In this document: positions 1-5,268 of the stretch, piece after piece
How the letters are laid out: every line of letters starts with the position of its first letter
Position numbering within the stretch: the first letter of the stretch is position 1
NCBI GenBank assembly: GCA_025929855.1
Contig: JAICPK010000055.1
Location: 1-6,717 of the forward strand
Direction: 5' to 3'
Origin: Nitrososphaera sp.
Lineage (GTDB): Archaea > Thermoproteota > Nitrososphaeria > Nitrososphaerales > Nitrososphaeraceae
DNA: 6,717 nucleotides
Position numbers and translations under genes: made by a program
Notes under the pieces: model-generated
What the model saw: the letters and a program-made list of their open reading frames with translations, nothing else
What the model was told of the DNA's origin: nothing
Database searches by the model: none

Positions 1-5
1 CTCTC

Positions 6-1151
6 CTAGTGATAATAATCTAATAGGCTCCTTTGAGCATTCCTCTTTCTTTGAACAATTTCTTCGCGTACCAGATGGGTTACCAATAAGCCTACTTTCC
101 TGACCGGCGGCCTATTTTCAGATAGCTCAAACTTATCCAATAACCTACCTATGGCTAAAGAAATACTCTCACTATCATTTCGAAACTCCTCAAATGTAGT
201 TACCCTGGTTTCTACTGAAAAATTTGTCCTTACAAGCTTGATGCCCACTGTTCTGAATAAGTAATGGTGATCTTTAACCCTTTGATAAAAGTCATCAACT
301 AACTCGTCCAAATGTCCCTGAATCTTTTCCTTATCTCGAGTATAGGCATCCAGGGTATTCTCCGTACTAAGAGATACATTGTCAGTTCTTGGCGCTACGA
401 TCTCGTCATCAGTGCCATTAGCAACTTTCCACATCCAATAACCATTTTTTCCAAACCTTTCTTTTAGTTTCTGAACATCAGCTTTGGCTAACTGTCCCAG
501 TGTATCAATTCCTATCTCTTTTAATGCCTTTTGTGTTTTTGGTCCAATGCCGGCCACCGTCCCAACATCTAGGGGCTCAAGAAATTTCTTTAGCTCGGTA
601 GGATAAACAACAGTTAGACCATCAGGTTTCTCAAAATCAGACGCAATTTTTGCAGCAGATTTCGTTGATGCAATTCCTATAGAGCATGACAGGCCGCTAC
701 ATTTTTCTTTAATTGTATTCTTTATTTTTGCAGCGTATAATTCAGGACTTTCGCCTTGGATTTTTGTTGTACAGTCCAAGAAGGCTTCATCTATACTTGC
801 TTGTTCTAATGTGTCGGCATATCCATGAATTGCATTCATTACCTGGTCGGAGATTTCTCTGTAATACGGTATGTCAACAGGGTGTATTATTAGATCCGGG
901 CATAATGATTTTGCTTTTGAAAGTGACATGGCAGAGCTAACACCATATCTCCTTGCTTCATATGAGCACGAAGAAACCGCCCCTTTCATAATCTCCCCCT
1001 TTCTTTCATCTGTCATGATGACTGCATGAGCCTTTCCCTTCAATGAAGGGTCTCTTAATTCCTCGCAGGAGGGATAAAAGGCGTTCAAGTCAATACATGC
1101 TATGACTCTACCGATCCATTTTTCATTGGACTTGAGTATATAGACACACAT
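6..1151 (-). CDS. dinB: Y-family DNA polymerase (DinB / Pol IV / Dpo4 type)
   Basis: Translesion DNA polymerase of 381 residues, a normal length for the family (Sulfolobus Dpo4 is about 350). The palm metal-binding motif IDLNAFYPSCEE places the first catalytic Asp at D21 and the steric-gate Tyr at Y26. The second catalytic motif SIDEAFLD gives D121/E122. A helix-hairpin-helix thumb segment (VAGIGPKTQKALKEIGIDTL, about 199-218) is followed by a little-finger domain (about 255-365). The C-terminus QRSLLDYYH is a canonical PIP box, so the enzyme should bind the PCNA clamp and act at stalled forks. The ATG at 1151 is the only sensible start: no other start codon lies before D21, and an in-frame TAG lies upstream. 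This leaves about 14 residues ahead of the core compared with Dpo4. The usual DxD is DxN here (N23); the third position is not a metal ligand, so activity is expected. No strong Shine-Dalgarno site is seen. Confidence 0.96.
   Translation of the reverse strand: MCVYILKSNEKWIGRVIACIDLNAFYPSCEELRDPSLKGKAHAVIMTDERKGEIMKGAVSSCSYEARRYGVSSAMSLSKAKSLCPDLIIHPVDIPYYREISDQVMNAIHGYADTLEQASIDEAFLDCTTKIQGESPELYAAKIKNTIKEKCSGLSCSIGIASTKSAAKIASDFEKPDGLTVVYPTELKKFLEPLDVGTVAGIGPKTQKALKEIGIDTLGQLAKADVQKLKERFGKNGYWMWKVANGTDDEIVAPRTDNVSLSTENTLDAYTRDKEKIQGHLDELVDDFYQRVKDHHYLFRTVGIKLVRTNFSVETRVTTFEEFRNDSESISLAIGRLLDKFELSENRPPVRKVGLLVTHLVREEIVQRKRNAQRSLLDYYH
12..35 (-). other. C-terminal PIP box of the Y-family polymerase
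   Basis: Residues 373-380 (QRSLLDYY), followed by one final His, match the PCNA-interacting peptide pattern Q-x-x-(L/I/M)-x-x-(F/Y)-(F/Y) exactly. Position at the extreme C-terminus is typical of archaeal clamp-binding polymerases. The match is seen directly; PCNA binding is inferred from the family. Confidence 0.85.
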
Positions 1152-1193
1152 GCTTAGCTCAACACGACTCTCTATTATGCATTTTACATCTAT

Positions 1194-1205
1194 CTAAATA
1201 ATCAT
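1194..1205 (-). promoter_or_regulatory. possible TATA element for the Y-family polymerase gene
   Basis: Read on the minus strand this is ATGATTATTTAG, an AT-rich block 43-54 bases before the polymerase ATG. An archaeal initiation site about 25 bases downstream would give a leader of roughly 20 nt. A second AT-rich block at 1172-1186, containing the palindrome ATGCAT, is an alternative. Neither is a strong consensus match. Confidence 0.25.
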
Positions 1206-1225
1206 TAAAGAAACGAGCACAGAAT

Positions 1226-1234
1226 CTACTACTA
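1226..1234 (-). other. three tandem in-frame TAG stop codons
   Basis: The 75-codon ORF ends TAG TAG TAG, at 1234-1232, 1231-1229 and 1228-1226. The repetition is seen directly. It may be a chance triplet repeat or a failsafe terminator. Confidence 0.6.
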
Positions 1235-1459
1235 GGTATCCAATATCATTCCTCGTTGCACAAGCAAGCGTTCTCTATTAGATCTATCCTCATTGAGAAG
1301 AAGTATCATCAAGACATTACTTGCATCCTCAGTTATGCTCGGAGCAAATAGATTCCTTGTCTGAGACCGTGGTATGGCAAAGAACGTGATACCATCGGGG
1401 CGATAATAGTCATGGCTGATGTTTTGAGGGCGAGATCGTGTAATCTCACAACTTCTCAT
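1232..1459 (-). CDS. small hypothetical protein, 75 aa
   Basis: I do not recognise this family. The ORF begins ATG (MRSCEITRSR) and ends MILDT before three tandem TAG codons. The product looks soluble, rich in Arg/Asn/Ser, with one short hydrophobic stretch (NVLMILLLN, about residues 48-56) too short to be a membrane helix. Support for reality: it does not overlap any other gene, it fills most of a 434-base gap, about 59% of its codons start with a purine, and a TATA-like element about 30 bases upstream fits a leaderless or near-leaderless mRNA. Against it: no recognised domain and no Shine-Dalgarno site. It could instead be chance, or part of a non-coding transcript from the same promoter. 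Confidence 0.42.
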   Translation of the reverse strand: MRSCEITRSRPQNISHDYYRPDGITFFAIPRSQTRNLFAPSITEDASNVLMILLLNEDRSNRERLLVQRGMILDT

Positions 1460-1485
1460 AAATCCTCTACTGTGTCCATAAAACT

Positions 1486-1498
1486 GTTTATACTTTTA
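1486..1498 (-). promoter_or_regulatory. TATA-like promoter for the 75-aa ORF
   Basis: On the minus strand the sequence reads TAAAAGTATAAAC, with core TATAAA centred near 1490. The ATG at 1459 is about 31 bases away, so initiation some 25-27 bases downstream of the TATA centre would start the RNA only a few bases before the ATG, a leaderless arrangement common in archaea. The element lies directly after the TGA at 1499-1501 that closes the reading frame following the PKD gene, which is where a new promoter would be expected if the upstream gene once ended there. Confidence 0.45.
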
Positions 1499-1585
1499 TC
1501 AATTTTTAACCTCCACAGATACTTTTTCACCTGATTTTGTTGCTGCATCGATGAAAGCATCGACAGTCCCATCTCCTTTAGGGAT
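1499..1585 (-). pseudogene. coding-like 28-codon tail in frame after the PKD gene stop
   Basis: Directly after the TAA of the PKD gene the same frame stays open for 28 codons, starting IPKGDGTVDAF and ending KVSVEVKN before TGA. By hand count 24 of the 28 codons start with a purine and 15 start with G, a strong coding signature for so short a stretch. There is no ATG at its head, so it is unlikely to be an independent gene. The simplest reading is that the PKD gene once ended at 1499 (168 codons before the TGA) and that a sense codon became TAA, leaving a decayed tail. Stop-codon readthrough or a sequencing error at 1586-1588 are alternatives. It is not a pyrrolysine or selenocysteine case, since the codon is TAA. 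Confidence 0.5.
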
Positions 1586-2005
1586 TTATTGTAAAACATT
1601 GATACTAGGATTAGTAGTACTTTTTACCTGCTTGCCATCAGCGTCAGTAACAGTTACTTCAAAGTGATATATACCAGGTGCATCAAAACTACGCGTGACG
1701 TTTTGACCAGTCAGAGTCAGACCGTCGCTAAATTTCCATTCAAATGTATAGGGTTCTTTTCCACCATTAGCTAGGCCAAGAAATACTCCTTCCTCGCCCA
1801 CAGGCAACGTTGCATTGTAGTTTTGTCTGATTGCAAATGGTAGGTTGCCTCCCTGCTCGTTATCCACACTTTCACCGGCTAGTGGATTGAATATCCCTAG
1901 CAGAGTTTGATCGTCTACTATAAGAAGCATTATGCCTATTCCAGCTGCTATTCCTATAGCGCCAAAAAATATTGCCGATTTTACAGTGCTAGACATCGCA
2001 ACCAT
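1586..2005 (-). CDS. membrane-anchored PKD-domain protein, 139 aa
   Basis: Small extracytoplasmic protein. A single hydrophobic segment (about residues 10-30, SAIFFGAIGIAAGIGIML) follows a short N-terminus and probably acts as an uncleaved membrane anchor. A linker leads to one PKD fold (about 63-138), recognised by GGKEPYTFEWKFSDG and APGIYHFEVTVTDADGK, both hallmarks of this Ig-like beta-sandwich. PKD domains usually mediate surface protein-protein or carbohydrate contacts; no enzymatic domain is present, so the function is unknown. The start is ATG at 2005, with an in-frame TAA upstream; ATG at 1996 (MSSTVKS) is equally plausible and costs three residues. The gene is 239 bases from leuS and has its own possible promoter, so it is probably transcribed separately. 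The TAA at 1586-1588 may be premature, as described for the adjoining tail. Confidence 0.88.
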   Translation of the reverse strand: MVAMSSTVKSAIFFGAIGIAAGIGIMLLIVDDQTLLGIFNPLAGESVDNEQGGNLPFAIRQNYNATLPVGEEGVFLGLANGGKEPYTFEWKFSDGLTLTGQNVTRSFDAPGIYHFEVTVTDADGKQVKSTTNPSINVLQ

Positions 2006-2056
2006 AGCGAATGATATTCCCCAATCCCTTTACCCATATACAAGGAAATCGCTCCC

Positions 2057-2066
2057 AATTAAAAAT
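2057..2066 (-). promoter_or_regulatory. possible TATA element for the PKD gene
   Basis: On the minus strand this reads ATTTTTAATT, about 52-61 bases before the ATG at 2005. Initiation about 25 bases downstream would give a leader of some 30 nt. That leader contains G-tracts at 2033-2035, 2026-2028 and 2019-2022; the last (GGGG) sits 13 bases before the ATG, too far for a classical ribosome-binding site. A second AT-rich block (minus-strand TTATAAT) lies just upstream. Confidence 0.35.
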
Positions 2067-2096
2067 CACCATTATAACAATAATAATCCTGCTTAT

Positions 2097-2245
2097 CACA
2101 CACACATGAAAGAGAGAGCTGAGAGTATTAGTTTCCCCCTGACACATGCGTAGTGCGTAGGATGGGATTAGAATCATAAGAGCTATGTGGCTGTGATCCT
2201 GATACATCAGTGAAGTTGCTAAGAGAGAGCCAGAGACGTGTGTGT
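2097..2245. repeat. paired dinucleotide runs in the leuS-PKD spacer
   Basis: The spacer is bracketed by simple-sequence blocks. A (CA)5 run at 2097-2106 is complementary to GTGTGTGT at 2238-2245, which abuts the leuS stop. The 10-mer AAGAGAGAGC occurs at 2110-2119 and again at 2221-2230 as a direct repeat. Between them are the palindrome CTGATACATCAG (2199-2210, 5-base arms) and a tandem 7-mer TGCGTAG x2 (2147-2160). In the leuS transcript the CA and GU runs could pair across about 130 nt. No T-rich archaeal terminator is evident. Apart from these repeats and the PKD promoter I see nothing in this spacer. Confidence 0.6.
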
Positions 2246-5200
2246 CATTCAATGTAAATAGCAGGTTTAAAAGGCCTTGCAGTCTTCGCCCTTGATTTTG
2301 GGTCATATTTTGTAGGGTCTTCTTCAGAATAGACAATTATCTGTGCTTTGTTGATCTCATCCGACAATAATGATTGAGCATCCTGTATTGTGATTACCTC
2401 ATTAAACCTTGTCAGCTTGAGCCGCCGATTCCTTGCCTCAAGAGGTGCTGACAGAATATCTTCTACCATTTTTTGCACCATCTTAGGGTCACTCTTGGCT
2501 TTTGCAGTTTCCGGGTTTGCAATCAGTTGCTTCATTATTTGGCCAAAGTTGATCCTACCTTCCAGTACATTTTCAAGTATTGCATTGTAGACGTGTACCT
2601 TCCAGCCTGCTGAAGCATAGATTACAATCTTGGTAGGTGTTATCTTAGTGACCCTGACTATGTTTTGGACATCTTCAAGCAGACTAGAGATCAAAAACTC
2701 AGATTCTTCTGCTACTGTGTCTATTTTTTCTTCCTCCATTACAGGCCACCCTGCTGCAGTTATTGATTGCCTGTTGCCCATGAGTTCCCAGACTTCCTCT
2801 GCTGTAAATGGCGCAAATGGCGCAAGCATCCTGACTTGAACTTTGAGAAATTCAATAATCATTCCAGTTATATTTTCGCGTTTCCTAGCAGTAGCTCTTT
2901 TTAGATACCATTGCAAGTCTCGGTCAAGTGAATATAGAATGTAGTATATCGCTTCTCTTATTCTTAGTCTGTCCATTGATGCTGATGTCTCTGCTATCGT
3001 GCGGTGCAGCCGGCTCAGAAGCCATTTATCTTCAAGCATAAGCAGCTCATCTTCTTCTTCTTCTTGTTGTTGTTGTTGTTGTTGTTGCTGCTGCTGCTGC
3101 TGCTGATTATAATCCTGGTCTTGCAGAATCACTTGATGGGGCTTGCTGCTTCTACACTTTTCAGCCATTTCAAAAATGCCTAGAAGTTTCAACCTAATTC
3201 CTCGAACAGTATCGAAGGAAAAGTCGGCGTCTTGAAGTATTTCAGCCGAGACCAACATTGCAAGCCTAATTGTGTCTGCTCCATATTGTCTGATTGCAGC
3301 TCGAAGCGGGATAATATTGCCAAGCGATTTGCTCATCTTCTTGCCCTCCATCAGAACAGAGCCATTGACCACTATTTGCCGCGGCCAGTTTTCCTTATCA
3401 AAAATGGCTACGTGGTTGAAGATAAAGAATGTAAGGTGATTTGGAACAAGGTCGCGCCCTGAGTGACGGGAGTCCACAGGATAAAAGTAAACGAATTCGT
3501 TTCTTATCTGTTCAACTGTATCTGCAGCCAACTTGCACTCCTTGGCGACTTGATCTGCGATACCACGTCCAAGCAAGACATAGTCAAAGAATGCATCAGT
3601 GATATTGTCGTTGTCATCGCTTATAGCGTTGTTATTGACATATTTTGCAATAATATAGTACGCCATATAAATGACCGAATCTGATAGGCTCTCAACTATC
3701 CAATCCTTATCCCAAGGCAATTTTGTTCCAAGACCTGATTTTCTTGCGCAGGCTCGCTCGCGCAACCAGTCAATCACATAATCAAATTCCTGCCTGATGT
3801 CCTGAGGCAAGACATCCATATTGTTTAGGCACCTGTGTGCGAGTTCTTTCCATTCTCTGTCTCTGTAGTTTAGGAACCACTGATCACTTAGCAATTTGAC
3901 GACGCATTCAGCTCCACACCTGCACCTCACCGGCTTGTTGACAAGTTCATATATTGTCTCTGCGTAACCTGACTGCAAGAGATCCTGCTTGATCTCGTTT
4001 TTTGCCACAACAACTGCCATGCCTGAAAACCTGCCGGTATTTTGCATCATTGTACCTTTGTAAAATTCATGGGAGTAAAGATCGCTTGTCGCTTTCTCCA
4101 GTCGCTTGTCGTTATTATTGTTATTATTGCTAAAATCGACTACCTGCTCAATTGCTTCGGCAGCTGGAATGGCGCTACCATAGGCCTCAGACTTGATTAT
4201 TTTAATCGGGCGAATGTTGTAATCATCAACTGAAATATGGAATATTTGCTGAAGTTTTTGATCTGATTTTAGAGCTTCGAGGGCCTGGTAGTCATATGGT
4301 GCATGTGCTGGCACTGACATTACAATTCCAGTGCCACTATCGGCTTCAACAAAAGTCGCAGGATATATCGGGACAGATGTGTTATTGAGAGGGTTGGTAA
4401 CATTCCATCCGATCATTTCACTGCCCTTCACTGTTTTCATGATCTGGATCTTGTGATTAAGAAATTCTAGCCTTCTTGCAGCTTCCTTGCTGATTATCCA
4501 CTTTTGGTCATCAACTTGAGCCTCTACATAGTCAACGTTGGGATTGACCCATATGTTAGTCACTCCAAACAGTGTCTCTGGTCTGAGCGTTGCGGCTGGC
4601 AAGATAGCAAAATCGCCGTCACCGCTACTAGACCTAAATTTGATTACGGTATATTCGTTGAAATCTGGCTCTACGTCTCCTATCGTATCATGCTGACTAA
4701 CAGGGTTCTGGTCACGTGGACACCATCCAACTGGGTGGGAACCCTGCACTATCAATCCCTTTTTCCGAAGAGTCCTGAACTGCCACGAGATGAACTTTGA
4801 ATATACCCTGTCAATGGTGGTAAATTCACGCCTCCAGTCAATAGAGTAACCCATCTCCTTCATACCACTCTTGATCTCGTGGTGGAAGTAGCTTGCTATC
4901 TTGACTGGCTCCACAAATGTTGCTATGGTATCGTCTGAAAGCTTGTAAATTGTGTGAAATGTTTCCATTAGCTCCCTGTCGCTCGCGGCAACCCTTCGCG
5001 ACATGCCAAGGATTGGGGTGCCGGTATAGTGGAAGCCCATAGGAAAAAGCACATTGTAACCTTTCATCCTCATATACCGAGCATGAGTGTCAGCAAGCGT
5101 GTACGTCCGACCGTGGCCAATATGTTGGGGCGAGTTTGGATAAGGATAGGCTACTGTCACAAAGTATTTTTCTCTGCTGCTGTCGGGGTCTGATTCAAAG

Positions 5201-5268
5201 ATCCTTTCCTTCTCCCACCTCTCGATCCACTTCCTCTCTATCGAGTTCCAGTCTATATGTGGACTCAC
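2245..5268 (-). CDS. leuS: leucyl-tRNA synthetase, archaeal/eukaryal type
   Basis: Cytoplasmic class I synthetase that activates leucine with ATP and charges tRNA-Leu. Of its 1007 residues (family usually about 940-970), 47-52 (SPQHIGH) carry the HIGH signature and 642-648 (GKKMSKS) the KMSKS loop. The CP1 editing domain (about 200-420) shows TLRPETLFGVT (227-237) and GTGIVMSVPAHAPYD (312-326), including the conserved Asp that discriminates mischarged substrates. A Cys-rich stretch (C449, C451, C455) may bind zinc. RACARKSGLGTKLPWDKDW (505-523) and DSRHSGRDLVPNH (599-611) are typical of the archaeal form. The anticodon-binding helical domain starts near 743 (LMLEDKWLLSRLH), and a C-terminal extension follows. 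The GTG start overlaps the alaS stop; GAGGT at 5285-5281 is a weak ribosome site with 12-base spacing. Extra length comes from low-complexity inserts: N6 (381-386), an N/D-rich stretch (545-556) and Q14E4 (722-739). Bulk of the sequence is unambiguous. Confidence 0.98.
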   Translation of the reverse strand: MSPHIDWNSIERKWIERWEKERIFESDPDSSREKYFVTVAYPYPNSPQHIGHGRTYTLADTHARYMRMKGYNVLFPMGFHYTGTPILGMSRRVAASDRELMETFHTIYKLSDDTIATFVEPVKIASYFHHEIKSGMKEMGYSIDWRREFTTIDRVYSKFISWQFRTLRKKGLIVQGSHPVGWCPRDQNPVSQHDTIGDVEPDFNEYTVIKFRSSSGDGDFAILPAATLRPETLFGVTNIWVNPNVDYVEAQVDDQKWIISKEAARRLEFLNHKIQIMKTVKGSEMIGWNVTNPLNNTSVPIYPATFVEADSGTGIVMSVPAHAPYDYQALEALKSDQKLQQIFHISVDDYNIRPIKIIKSEAYGSAIPAAEAIEQVVDFSNNNNNNDKRLEKATSDLYSHEFYKGTMMQNTGRFSGMAVVVAKNEIKQDLLQSGYAETIYELVNKPVRCRCGAECVVKLLSDQWFLNYRDREWKELAHRCLNNMDVLPQDIRQEFDYVIDWLRERACARKSGLGTKLPWDKDWIVESLSDSVIYMAYYIIAKYVNNNAISDDNDNITDAFFDYVLLGRGIADQVAKECKLAADTVEQIRNEFVYFYPVDSRHSGRDLVPNHLTFFIFNHVAIFDKENWPRQIVVNGSVLMEGKKMSKSLGNIIPLRAAIRQYGADTIRLAMLVSAEILQDADFSFDTVRGIRLKLLGIFEMAEKCRSSKPHQVILQDQDYNQQQQQQQQQQQQQQEEEEDELLMLEDKWLLSRLHRTIAETSASMDRLRIREAIYYILYSLDRDLQWYLKRATARKRENITGMIIEFLKVQVRMLAPFAPFTAEEVWELMGNRQSITAAGWPVMEEEKIDTVAEESEFLISSLLEDVQNIVRVTKITPTKIVIYASAGWKVHVYNAILENVLEGRINFGQIMKQLIANPETAKAKSDPKMVQKMVEDILSAPLEARNRRLKLTRFNEVITIQDAQSLLSDEINKAQIIVYSEEDPTKYDPKSRAKTARPFKPAIYIE
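3052..3105 (-). repeat. trinucleotide microsatellite encoding Q14-E4 inside leuS
   Basis: Reading the coding strand, the 54-base tract is six CAG, then eight CAA, then four GAA codons, uninterrupted, giving Gln722-735 and Glu736-739. It sits in a linker between the catalytic core/KMSKS module and the anticodon-binding domain (which resumes at LEDKWLLSRLH), where length change is most likely tolerated. The pure block order suggests growth by replication slippage plus single-base conversions between blocks (CAG to CAA, CAA to GAA). Confidence 0.95.
4111..4128 (-). repeat. hexa-asparagine tract in leuS (AAT/AAC repeat)
   Basis: Coding strand reads AAT AAT AAC twice, giving Asn381-386 in the CP1/editing region, just after VVDFS. 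Next to it the 10-mer TCGCTTGTCG (plus strand) occurs at 4082-4091 and 4102-4111, encoding the overlapping DKR and TSD parts of the insert. Both point to local expansion of this surface loop. Confidence 0.85.
5265..5268 (-). other. alaS-leuS GTGA overlap (translational coupling)
   Basis: The four bases read GTGA on the coding strand: the TGA ends alaS and the GTG starts leuS. Such overlaps usually couple translation of the downstream gene to termination of the upstream one. This fixes both ends and indicates a single transcript for the two genes. Confidence 0.85.

Noticed and set aside
1152..1585. Possible tRNA or other structured RNA gene in the gap between the polymerase and the PKD gene
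   Set aside because: No T-loop (GTTCGA-like) motif or cloverleaf arms were found; the space is accounted for by the 75-codon ORF, its TATA element and the PKD tail.
1932..2153. 73-codon plus-strand ORF opposite the PKD gene start and spacer
   Set aside because: Antisense to the transmembrane segment of the PKD protein and composed partly of translated simple repeats.
1989..2336. 115-codon minus-strand ORF spanning the 3' end of leuS and the spacer
   Set aside because: It is in a different frame from leuS and from the PKD gene, overlaps both, and reads through the simple-repeat spacer; no promoter or motif supports it.
3052..3105. Repeat tract as a possible CRISPR or mobile-element terminal repeat
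   Set aside because: It is a pure 3-base repeat in frame within leuS, with no spacers, no flanking target duplication and no transposase.
4504..4800. 98-codon plus-strand ORF opposite leuS
   Set aside because: Antisense to the conserved leuS editing region; no independent support.
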